64,000 bases of DNA, from contig NZ_FOPI01000003.1 in assembly GCF_900113455.1 (NCBI RefSeq), positions 1 to 64,000 on the forward strand. Direction: 5' to 3'. The notes beneath the pieces are model-generated. The model ran no database searches. It was given only the letters and a program-made list of their open reading frames with translations, and was not told the DNA's origin. This DNA comes from Ligilactobacillus ruminis DSM 20403 = NBRC 102161 (lineage in GTDB: Bacteria > Bacillota > Bacilli > Lactobacillales > Lactobacillaceae). Shown in pieces: positions 19,270-26,970 of this stretch (its first letter is position 1; each line of letters opens with the position of its first letter). The translations under genes were made by a program, and so were the position numbers.

Positions 19270-20967
19270 ATGAAAGACTATAAAAAAGTTGTCGCTTCTG
19301 CAGTGAGTCAAGCGGTTGACGGTCAGCTCAGCATTGATGAAATTACTGCAAAAATTGAAACGCCAAAGTCGTTGAACCTTGGTGACTATGCGTTTCCAGC
19401 TTTCGTACTGGCGAAGGTTCTCAGAAAAGCTCCGCAAATGATTGCACAAGATCTTGTTGAAAAAATCGACCATGCCGGTTTTGAAAAAATCGAAGCTGTT
19501 GGACCATACGTGAATTTCTTTTTGGATAAAAAGGATTTTTCTGCGGATGTTTTGGGAGACGTGATTTCAAAAGGAGCAAGTTTTGGCGACGCTGACGAAG
19601 GGAAGGGCGGCAACGTACCGATCGACATGTCATCGCCGAACATCGCCAAGCCGATGTCCATGGGTCATCTTCGTTCAACCGTCATCGGCAATTCGATTGC
19701 GCAGCTGCTCGAAAAGACTGGATACAAGCCTGTCAAAATCAATCATTTGGGCGACTGGGGCACCCAGTTTGGCAAATTAATGTGCGCCTATAAGCTTTGG
19801 GGTTCAGAAGAAGAAGTCAAAAAAGACCCTATTGACTCGCTTTTGCGCTATTACGTTCGTTTTCACGAAGAAGACGTCGATCATCCTGAGCTTGACGAAA
19901 AGGCGCGCGAATGGTTCAAACGCTTGGAAGATGGTGATGAAGAAGCTACAAAGCTTTGGAAGTGGTTCCGTGAAGAATCACTCAAAGTGTTCATGCGCGT
20001 TTACGACCGTTTGGATATTAAATTTGATTCGTACAATGGCGAAGCATTTTACAACGACAAGATGGATGAAGTCGTTGAAATGCTTGAAGCAAAGAATCTT
20101 CTTCATGAAAGTCAAGGTGCTCAAATCGTCGACTTAAGCAAATATGATCTCAATCCTGCTTTGATTAAGAAAACAGATGGAGCAACCTTATACATTACGC
20201 GTGATTTGGCTGCCGCCATCTACAGAAAGCGTACGTATGAATTTGCACAATCGCTTTATGTTGTCGGCAATGAACAAAAGAATCACTTCAAGCAGCTTAA
20301 GGCCGTTTTAAAGGAAATGGGTTATGACTGGTCTGATGACATTCACCACATTCCGTTCGGCTTGATTACAAAAGACGGCAAGAAGCTCTCGACTCGTTCA
20401 GGCAGAATCGTTTTGCTTGAAGAAGTGCTTGACGATGCCGTCAAGTTGGCGCAAAAACAAATCGAAGAAAAGAATCCTGCACTTGAAAACAAGGCTGAAG
20501 TTGCAGAAGCTGTCGGCGTCGGAGCCGTTGTGTTCCACGATCTTAAGAATGATCGCTTGAACAATTTCGATTTTAATCTGGAAGAAGTCGTACGTTTTGA
20601 AGGCGAAACTGGTCCTTACGTACAGTATTCGCATGCAAGAGCAATGAGTATTTTGCGCAAAGCAGGCAATCCTGGACTTGATGCTGCAGGCAATTATCGT
20701 CTTGACGATTCTGAAGCATGGGAAACGTTGCGTCTGTTGGCTGATTTCCCTGCAACGGTGTTGAAGGCGGTTGAAGAATATGAGCCGTCAGTTATTGCAA
20801 AATACGGGATTCATTTGGCCAAGGCCTTCAATCGTTACTATGCGCATTCAAGAATTTTGGAAGACGATGATCAAAAAGAAGCGCGACTTGCCTTGGTTAA
20901 GAGCGTTGCCGAAGTTTTGAAAGAATCATTGCGTCTGCTTGGCGTTAAGGCACCCGATGAAATGTAG
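19270..20967 (+). CDS. argS: Arginyl-tRNA synthetase
   Basis: 565 residues, the usual size. The Add1 N-terminal domain is followed by the class I signature [20 protein letters not shown] (HIGH variant MGHL), a degenerate KMSKS site [12 protein letters not shown], and a C-terminal all-helical anticodon-binding domain containing YAHSRI. The start [12 protein letters not shown] has AGGAGG 14-19 bases upstream; the reading frame stays open into the T-box leader, so longer starts are not real. It charges tRNA-Arg and is regulated by the T-box. Confidence 0.97.
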   Translation: MKDYKKVVASAVSQAVDGQLSIDEITAKIETPKSLNLGDYAFPAFVLAKVLRKAPQMIAQDLVEKIDHAGFEKIEAVGPYVNFFLDKKDFSADVLGDVISKGASFGDADEGKGGNVPIDMSSPNIAKPMSMGHLRSTVIGNSIAQLLEKTGYKPVKINHLGDWGTQFGKLMCAYKLWGSEEEVKKDPIDSLLRYYVRFHEEDVDHPELDEKAREWFKRLEDGDEEATKLWKWFREESLKVFMRVYDRLDIKFDSYNGEAFYNDKMDEVVEMLEAKNLLHESQGAQIVDLSKYDLNPALIKKTDGATLYITRDLAAAIYRKRTYEFAQSLYVVGNEQKNHFKQLKAVLKEMGYDWSDDIHHIPFGLITKDGKKLSTRSGRIVLLEEVLDDAVKLAQKQIEEKNPALENKAEVAEAVGVGAVVFHDLKNDRLNNFDFNLEEVVRFEGETGPYVQYSHARAMSILRKAGNPGLDAAGNYRLDDSEAWETLRLLADFPATVLKAVEEYEPSVIAKYGIHLAKAFNRYYAHSRILEDDDQKEARLALVKSVAEVLKESLRLLGVKAPDEM

Positions 20968-20984
20968 TTTTTACTTTGAATTTA

Positions 20985-21345
20985 ATTATGCCTAGCCGGA
21001 AATCCCGTGACTTTAGTCATGAGATGGATAGGCTCACTATGATATAATACTTGTAGATAGTAATTGACTTAGTAACTGCATCACTAAGAACCAAAGTGAG
21101 TAATTACATCATTGTAAAACTATCCAACAACTATTGATATATCATTCCTATGGCAACCTGGGAATGTAAAAGGCATTGGCAATTAGATAGTCACTGACCA
21201 GACAACTACGGCTGTTTGGTCAAACCATCTGTATCTATGCAAATTGTGGTTCAGATACTCAATATAAGGGTGTCTGTTCACAAGCCATCGACTTTAGCCG
21301 ATGGTGGTTGACAGATGATTGAATAATCATATCGTTAACAGACAG
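20985..21345 (+). mobile_element. IS200/IS605-like non-coding, highly folded segment
   Basis: Two imperfect hairpins with CTTTAG apexes lie at 21002-21025 and 21285-21304. They are of the kind found at the ends of IS200/IS605 elements. No transposase or TnpB frame lies between. Other stems can be read: CTTAGT/ACTAAG (21068, 21083), CATTCC/GGAATG (21143, 21161), TGACCA/TGGTCA (21195, 21217), GTATCT/AGATAC (21231, 21253). A closing helix TGTCTGTT/AACAGACA (21271, 21337) encloses two further hairpins. A TATAAT at about 21043 could start transcription. It could be a gene-less IS605 derivative or an omega-RNA-like remnant. The exact ends are not certain. Confidence 0.5.
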
Positions 21346-21610
21346 AATGCTTTGAAGAGAAGATTGCTTGAAGATTCGCCTAAAGAGAACGTGGGTTGGT
21401 GAGAACACGGAGGAAAACGACAAGCGAAGATGAGTTCTGAGCAAGATAAACGGTGCAAGCTGTTTATCCGGTGCGGGACCGATAACTTCCGCAGCTTTGA
21501 ATACGAAGCTGGTGAGGCTGCAAGCTTGAGTTTGTGGCGAATTAAGGTGGTACCGCGCGGAAACGTCCTTAGTGTCTTCAGTAGAAGATGCTGAGGACGT
21601 TTTTTTATAT
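21345..21610 (+). promoter_or_regulatory. T-box leader with probable Met specifier, upstream of decayed oppA
   Basis: The T-box core AAGGTGGTACCGCG (21544-21557) is followed by a terminator hairpin AACGTCCTTAG / CTGAGGACGTT (21562-21601) and T7. In the stem I region the basal helix AGAAC/GTTCT places the specifier at ATG (21430-21432), a methionine codon; GAT (Asp) is the alternative by one-base shift. The leader looks intact, although the gene behind it is broken. Methionine T-boxes commonly control methionine or peptide uptake in lactobacilli. Confidence 0.75.
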
Positions 21611-21627
21611 TTTTTTGGAGGGGATAC

Positions 21628-22299
21628 ATAAGAAAAAGAGCAACGTTTTAGCAATCGGTGCGACAGTCTTGCTGCTTGCCGGATGCGGAAATGGAAAAAG
21701 CAGTGATGTTTCCAAGAAAGCAGGCGGCAAATGCGCTGCAAAGCAGTGAACTGGACCGAAAGCAATACGTTGGCAACGGCTGATTTGTCAAATGCAACGG
21801 ATACCTTGAGTTTTAACGTTTTGATGAATACTCAGGAAGGATTGTATCGTTTGGACAAAAACGGCACGCCGCAACTTGCTTTGGCAAAAAAAAGCCAACG
21901 TTTCAAAGGACGGCAGAACTTATAATTTTGAGCTTCGCAAAGGCGTCAAGTGGTCAAACGGTGAAGATGTTACTGCAAAAGATTTTGTTTATTCATGGCG
22001 AAGGACCGTTGATCCTAAGACGACTTCACAGGATGCCTTTTATTTGAATCAGGTTGAAAATGCCAGTGAAATCATCGCAAACAAAAAGGATCCGAAAGAA
22101 CTCGGAATAACTGCCAACGGAAAGTATAAGCTGACGGTCAAGCTGACAAAAGCCATACCATATTTTAAACAATCAACAGGCAAAATCGCAGCTTTTGCGT
22201 GAAAACGTCAAAAACGTCGTTTATAATCCGGCCGAAGTACCTTATGACTGGAAGACCGTATACATTGCAAAACAGGCGGGGAATGAAACATGGAATTAG
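21628..22299 (+). pseudogene. Oligopeptide ABC transporter binding protein (OppA-like), decayed
   Basis: The pieces read as one family 5 solute-binding lipoprotein. There is a lipoprotein signal (KKKSNVLAIGATVLLLAGCG, lipobox LAGC at about 21680), then VNWTESNTLATADLSNATDT and EGLYRLDKNGTPQLALAKK, then DGRTYNFELRKGVKWSNGED with KDFVYSWRRTVDPKTTSQD. The final VKNVVYNPAEVPYDWKTVYI is the usual C-terminus. Damage seen: the start ATG reads AT followed by AAG (one base lost), frameshifts near 21730 and 21893, and an internal deletion of about 300 codons around 22195. It would have bound peptides or methionine-containing ligands under T-box control. Confidence 0.85.
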
Positions 22300-22440
22300 A
22301 TCAACGATATATTGAAGACTGTTTTATCAAATATGCCAAAGTCGATATGCGCTCAGACGTTTCAAGCAAACAGGTTCTGACGACTCCGGGGCAAAAGAAA
22401 CTTGCGCTGATCGTGTGCGATGACTTGAAAAAGCTGGGGG
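22290..22440 (+). pseudogene. Peptidase T (tripeptidase) N-terminal fragment
   Basis: MELDQRYIEDCFIKYAKVDM followed by RSDVSSKQVLTTPGQKKLAL matches the N-terminus of PepT, the M20 tripeptide aminopeptidase. The sequence ends after about 50 codons at DDLKKLG, where it runs into an unrelated fragment. The zinc-binding and catalytic parts are missing, so it is a remnant. Confidence 0.75.
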
Positions 22441-22643
22441 GTGAGGCTTGGAATTTTTGAAACATCCAGGATACCAATGTTTGATAAGCCAAAATCAAAA
22501 GTTGCATTAGCAGCAATCAAAGAGCTCAGCGATAAAATCGAGGCAGTTGACGGGGCATCATTGCAATGCCAAATATGATTACTCCGCTCCGGTGGCCTTG
22601 CTGAGCGTTTTGTAATGGCTGGCATACACAAGCCGCGCATTTA
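22440..22643 (+). pseudogene. NADPH-dependent FMN reductase-like fragment
   Basis: One frame gives RLGIFETSRIPMFDKPKSKV then ALAAIKELSDKIEAVDG. After a frameshift near 22555 another gives YDYSAPVALLSVL, a TAA stop where Glu is expected, then WLAYTSRA. This corresponds to the middle of the flavodoxin-fold FMN reductases (PEYDHSxPAAL...EWLSYTSR). The N- and C-terminal parts are missing. It is joined directly to the PepT fragment, so several deletions have occurred. Confidence 0.65.
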
Positions 22644-22674
22644 AATTCACCTTTTTCCAATATTATTTGCTATA

Positions 22675-22683
22675 TGCTATAAT
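22675..22683 (+). promoter_or_regulatory. Extended -10 promoter of argR
   Basis: TGCTATAAT combines TGn with a perfect TATAAT. The -35 region TTCCAA (22655-22660) is weak, which is common with extended -10 promoters. It lies about 70 bases before the GTG. Confidence 0.55.
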
Positions 22684-22751
22684 AGAAATGATAGGTAAAT
22701 GTATTAAAAAACACTTGTGCCTATAGCAGATGAAACAGGAAGTGAATATTC

Positions 22752-23237
22752 GTGAAAAAAGAGCTTAGACAAGCTAAGATTGAACAGTTGATTACCAAGC
22801 AGATAATTTCAAATCAGGATGATCTGTTAAAGGCTTTAAAGAAAGCGGGAATTTCAGCTACTCAGGCAACAATCTCGCGTGATATTCGCGAAATGCAGAT
22901 TGTTAAGCAGCAGGACGGCGATGGTCATTTGCGTTACGTTGTCTTCAAGGAACAAAATCAAGCCGAATGGCTCAGACTTTATAAGGCAATTTATGATTTT
23001 GTGATCGAAATTACTCAAGTCGAATTTGTCAATGTCGTTAAGACGATGCCAAGAAATGCAAACGTTTTGGCGGCAATAATCGATGATTTGAAACCTGAAT
23101 GCGTTGCCGGAACGATTGCCGGCTATGATACGATGGTAGTAATCAGTCCCTCCGCAGATGCTGCTTTAGAGTTCAAAAAGATGGCTATTGAACATATCAA
23201 TCATGATGCGATCGGAATTGCGCCTGAAGATGATTAA
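22752..23237 (+). CDS. argR: Arginine repressor family protein ArgR
   Basis: 161 residues from a GTG, with AGGAAG 8-13 bases upstream. The N-terminal winged helix (residues 1-70; SATQATISRDIREMQIVK is the recognition region) is well kept. The C-terminal hexamer and arginine-binding domain has AGTIAGYDTMVVIS, where most relatives have GTIAGDDT. The first of the two Asp residues that contact arginine in ArgR/AhrC is therefore Tyr. Function as an arginine-dependent regulator is likely from the fold, but ligand binding may be altered. It lies near argS, separated by decayed genes. Confidence 0.88.
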   Translation: MKKELRQAKIEQLITKQIISNQDDLLKALKKAGISATQATISRDIREMQIVKQQDGDGHLRYVVFKEQNQAEWLRLYKAIYDFVIEITQVEFVNVVKTMPRNANVLAAIIDDLKPECVAGTIAGYDTMVVISPSADAALEFKKMAIEHINHDAIGIAPEDD

Positions 23238-23317
23238 GTTTCTCTTATAAAACTCCTTTTATCAGAGCAAATGTGATAATATTTCTTAAGTATAAAAGAG
23301 CATGGAAGAGGATCTGA

Positions 23318-25435
23318 ATGGACAAATCTTTTTTTAAAAAAATAACAGAATCGCTTAAACGGTGTTTGAGTTTGTTTGGAAGCTGGTTTAAGGAAAAATG
23401 TCATCGTTACCAAGTGATCAGATGGTTCATCGTGGTATGTTTGAGCATTTTTTTAGCAACAAGCATTTATTTGATTTACGTAGCCAAGACAGCCAACGTC
23501 AAGGGCCTCGAGAATGCCTTGGAGAGACCGACGACGATTTATGACAAAGACGGTGACAGGGCAGGATATCTGTATTCTCAAAAAGGGACATGGGTTTCTC
23601 TTGACAAGATTTCGCCAAATGTTGCCGATGCGGTTTTGTCAACTGAAGATCGCAATTTTTACCATGAATACGGCTTTTCCATCAAGGGGATGGTGCGCGC
23701 GCTATTGCTCAATCTGAAAAATAGGATCATGGGCAGCAGCGATATTGCGGGCGGAGGAAGCACGTTGACGCAACAGCTTGTCAAAAATGCCTTTTTATCG
23801 CAAGAGCAAACAATTTCCAGAAAGGCCAAGGAAATTTTCATTGCGATGCAGGTTGAAAATACGTACAGCAAAAAGCAGATTTTGGCGATGTATTTAAACA
23901 ATGCGTATTTTGGAAACGGTGTTTGGGGCATTGAGGATGCGTCAGAAAAATATTTTGGCGTTCATGCTTCGCAGCTGACGGTTCCGCAAGCGGCAACAAT
24001 TGCCGGAATGCTAAAAAATCCGAACGGATATAATCCAAAGAATCACCCGGCAGAATCAAGACAAAGGCGCAACGTTGTCTTGACTTTGATGAAAGACAAT
24101 GGCAAATTGACTCAGGAGCAGATGAAATCGTATCAAGACAGTCCGATGATTACAAGCGATAATTATCAGTACGATTCAGGGTATCGTTATCCGTATTTCT
24201 TCGATGCGGTCATTGACGAAGCAATCAAAAAATATGGTCTTAGCGAAGAAGATATCATGAATCGAGGATATAAGATCTATACAACGCTTGATCAAAACTA
24301 TCAGTCAACGATGCAAACAGATTTTGCCGACAGTTCGCTTTTTCCTTATGATGCGGATGACGGGACTCGCGCGCAGGGGGCTTCGATTGCCATCGATCCA
24401 AAGACAGGCGGCGTAACGGCTTTGGTGGGTGGCAGAAACGACAGTCATGTTTTTCGCGGATACAATCGTGCAACGCAGCTCGTTCGTTCGCCCGGATCGA
24501 CGATCAAGCCTTTAGCCGTCTATGCTCCGGCTCTTCAGCATGGCTATCATTATGATTCGATGGTTGAAGACAAGTATCAGGCTTATGGTTCCAATAAATA
24601 CAGTCCCAAGAATGCGACGGGGACGTATCAAGGCAAGATCATGCTTTATCAGGCTTTGGCCGAAAGTAAAAATACGACTGCAGTATGGTTGTTGAATAAA
24701 ATCGGAGTCTCGGAGGGATATCGTTCAGCCGAAAAATTCGGGTTGAAACTATCAGATTCCGATAAAAATCTGAGCCTTGCTTTGGGCGGATTGGAAAAAG
24801 GCGTCTCTCCAATGACGATGGCATCTGCCTACTCTGCATTTGCCAACGGAGGCGTGAAGTATGATGCGCACTTTATACGAAGAATCGTCGATGCTTCCGG
24901 AAAAACGATTGTTGACGAAGAAGATGCTGATTCGACCAGAGTGGTTTCGGAAAAAGTCGCCAATGAGATGACAAGCATGATGATTGACGTTTATAAAAAC
25001 GGAACGGGGGCTTCTGCAAAACCGTACGGCCATACGATTGCAGGAAAAACCGGTTCGACTCAGGGAAACGGAGTTGATCCAACCGCAGCCGATACTGACA
25101 GATGGTATATCGGCTATACGCCGGACGTTGTTTTGGCAACTTGGGTCGGGTTTGATTCAAATAAAAATTCGATTGAAAATGCCGGTACCAGAGGCGGCGC
25201 AGCGTTGTTCAAGTCGGAAATGGAAGGCATTTTGCCGAAGACGAAGCAAAGTCAATTTAAAGTCAAGGCAGCATCGACCTTGGCATATGAAAATATAAGC
25301 AGCAGTTCAAATCTTTGGGATTCGATTAAAAATGCCGGAGCCAACATTAAAAAATCAGGTTCCGGAATTAAGCAAAAGGTCGACTCATGGATTGATGATG
25401 GCAAGCAGAAATTACAACAGATTTTCGGAAATTAA
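23318..25435 (+). CDS. Class A penicillin-binding protein (PBP1A-like)
   Basis: 705 residues. A basic cytoplasmic N-terminus is followed by a single transmembrane helix (about residues 32-55, WFIVVCLSIFLATSIYLIYV). The glycosyltransferase 51 domain follows with STEDRNFYHEYGFSIKG and GGSTLTQQLVKNAFL. The transpeptidase domain has the SxxK motif SPGSTIKPL, the SxN motif SKN and the KTG motif GKTGST. It polymerises and cross-links peptidoglycan at the outer face of the membrane. It probably forms a unit with the YlbF gene that starts 13 bases after its stop. Confidence 0.94.
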   Translation: MDKSFFKKITESLKRCLSLFGSWFKEKCHRYQVIRWFIVVCLSIFLATSIYLIYVAKTANVKGLENALERPTTIYDKDGDRAGYLYSQKGTWVSLDKISPNVADAVLSTEDRNFYHEYGFSIKGMVRALLLNLKNRIMGSSDIAGGGSTLTQQLVKNAFLSQEQTISRKAKEIFIAMQVENTYSKKQILAMYLNNAYFGNGVWGIEDASEKYFGVHASQLTVPQAATIAGMLKNPNGYNPKNHPAESRQRRNVVLTLMKDNGKLTQEQMKSYQDSPMITSDNYQYDSGYRYPYFFDAVIDEAIKKYGLSEEDIMNRGYKIYTTLDQNYQSTMQTDFADSSLFPYDADDGTRAQGASIAIDPKTGGVTALVGGRNDSHVFRGYNRATQLVRSPGSTIKPLAVYAPALQHGYHYDSMVEDKYQAYGSNKYSPKNATGTYQGKIMLYQALAESKNTTAVWLLNKIGVSEGYRSAEKFGLKLSDSDKNLSLALGGLEKGVSPMTMASAYSAFANGGVKYDAHFIRRIVDASGKTIVDEEDADSTRVVSEKVANEMTSMMIDVYKNGTGASAKPYGHTIAGKTGSTQGNGVDPTAADTDRWYIGYTPDVVLATWVGFDSNKNSIENAGTRGGAALFKSEMEGILPKTKQSQFKVKAASTLAYENISSSSNLWDSIKNAGANIKKSGSGIKQKVDSWIDDGKQKLQQIFGN

Positions 25436-25448
25436 CGGAGGAATCAGC

Positions 25449-25790
25449 ATGATCAATATTTACGATACGGCCAATCAGATGGAGCAGGATTTAAGAAAGA
25501 CCAGTCAATACCAGGAGCTTAAGACGGCTTATGAAGCCTTGAAAGCTGATGAGACGGCTTTTAGGTGTTTCAATGAGATTCATTCTTTGCAAGAAGAACT
25601 TCAAAAAAAGCAAATGTCTGGACAAAAGCCGACTGAAGACGATTTTAAGAAACTTCAGGATTTAGGCAAAGAAGCAGACGGATATGAGACTTTGCAAACG
25701 CTGATGCAAAAGGAGCAGGCTCTGAGCATGATGATGGATGAACTGAGCAAGATTATTTTTCGTCCGATTCAAGAACTTTACAAGGATTAA
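25449..25790 (+). CDS. YlbF/YmcA family protein
   Basis: 113 residues, MINIYDTANQMEQDLRKTSQ and onward, rich in helices. The family (DUF964, YlbF/YmcA) includes partners of RNase Y in Bacillus that affect mRNA maturation. In lactobacilli the gene often stands next to a PBP gene, as here. The start at 25449 is fixed by GGAGG 8-12 bases upstream. Frames that begin earlier overlap the PBP gene. Its exact role here is inferred from family only. Confidence 0.85.
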   Translation: MINIYDTANQMEQDLRKTSQYQELKTAYEALKADETAFRCFNEIHSLQEELQKKQMSGQKPTEDDFKKLQDLGKEADGYETLQTLMQKEQALSMMMDELSKIIFRPIQELYKD

Positions 25791-25795
25791 TTACG

Positions 25796-25830
25796 GAGCG
25801 GGACATGGCTTTTTGTCTCGCTCTTGTTTT
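25796..25830 (+). terminator. Terminator after the YlbF-family gene
   Basis: The arms GAGCGGGACA (25796-25805) and TGTCTCGCTC (25814-25823) pair with one G-T. They are followed by TTGTTTT, 5 bases beyond the stop codon. Confidence 0.8.
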
Positions 25831-25873
25831 CGTGTTAAAGTAGTAAGGAACATTCGAATCAGATGGAGGAAAT

Positions 25874-26833
25874 ATGACGAAAAAACTATATGACTATGAC
25901 GTAGGCGAAAATGTTTCTTTGTTTGTTTTGATTAAAACATCGGAAACCAGGATTGCCAAAAACGGTAATAAATTTATTGCAATCAACTTTTCAGATAAAT
26001 CTGGCGTAATCAGCGCCAAATTTTGGGATGCGTCCGCAAAAGATATTGAACAGTTCAAAGCTGGCAATGTCGTTTATTTGAAGGGAAAGCGCGAAAACTA
26101 TCAAAATAATCCGCAGATCAAGATTGCTCATCTGCGTTTGGCAAAAGAGGATGAGCCAAAAGATCCGAGGCTTTATGTTCCGGATGCACCGGAGGAAACT
26201 CGCAAAATGAAAGAGGAACTGGAAGGGTATTTGGAGAAAATTGAAAACAAAACGTGGCATGACGTGGTCAAGCTGCTTTTTCAAGAAAATTCAGAGCAGT
26301 TTTTGTCTTTTCCTGCTGCCAAGTCAAATCACCATGCCTATTCAGGCGGATTAGCCTATCACACGCTTTCAATTTTACGCATGGCAGAAGCCGTTTCCGG
26401 AGAATACCCTGAGGTAAATAAATCTTTGCTTTATGCAGGTGCAATTTTGCACGATATGGGCAAGACGTTGGAGCTTTCAGGACCGGTAGCAACGACATAC
26501 ACTCTTGAAGGAAATCTTCTCGGACATATCGTTTTGATTGATGAGCAGATTGTCTTGGCAATGAAAAAACTAGACGTTGATTTGGATTCTGAAGATGCAG
26601 TTTTGTTGAGACATATGATTGTTTCACATCACGGTTTGCTTGAGTATGGTTCGCCGGTTAAGCCGCTTTTGCTTGAGGCCGACGTTCTTCATCAGCTTGA
26701 CAATTTGGACGCGTCGATTCAAATGATCAGAAATTCAGTTTCAAGAACTGAAGGCGGAGCTTTTACTGAAAGGCTTTTTGCAATGGATGGAAGAATGTTC
26801 TATCATCCGAAATTCAAAGAAAAAAACGATTAA
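25874..26833 (+). CDS. yhaM: 3'-5' exoribonuclease YhaM
   Basis: 319 residues. An N-terminal OB-fold (residues 10-95, with SGVISAKFWDASAKDIEQF) is joined to an HD domain with HHAYSGGLAYHTLSILRMAE and ILHDMGK. The conserved His-Asp residues bind metal. YhaM trims RNA 3' ends and degrades single-stranded DNA in Firmicutes. The ATG has GGAGG 8-12 bases upstream. It is single and terminated by the hairpin at 26884. Confidence 0.93.
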   Translation: MTKKLYDYDVGENVSLFVLIKTSETRIAKNGNKFIAINFSDKSGVISAKFWDASAKDIEQFKAGNVVYLKGKRENYQNNPQIKIAHLRLAKEDEPKDPRLYVPDAPEETRKMKEELEGYLEKIENKTWHDVVKLLFQENSEQFLSFPAAKSNHHAYSGGLAYHTLSILRMAEAVSGEYPEVNKSLLYAGAILHDMGKTLELSGPVATTYTLEGNLLGHIVLIDEQIVLAMKKLDVDLDSEDAVLLRHMIVSHHGLLEYGSPVKPLLLEADVLHQLDNLDASIQMIRNSVSRTEGGAFTERLFAMDGRMFYHPKFKEKND

Positions 26834-26883
26834 AATTAAATTGCTGTCCTGATTTCATGATTTTGAAGCGATTAGGATATGCT

Positions 26884-26931
26884 AAAATGCCCATGACATG
26901 GAAAGGGTGATTTCCTGTCACGGGCATTTTT
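26884..26931. terminator. Bidirectional terminator between yhaM and the chemoreceptor gene
   Basis: A long stem AAAATGCCCATGACA / TGTCACGGGCATTTT has an inner GGAAA/TTTCC pair and T-runs on both strands (TTTTTTATTTT on plus, TTTT on minus). It lies 50 bases after the yhaM stop and 40 bases after the convergent chemoreceptor stop. Confidence 0.85.
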
Positions 26932-26970
26932 TATTTTATCTTAAAGTCGCTTGGGGGCAGATAAAGTTGT

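Noticed and set aside
25332-25448. Upstream extension of the YlbF-family frame into the PBP gene
   Set aside because: The extended part is the PBP C-terminal region in another frame; the start at 25449 has a strong ribosome site.
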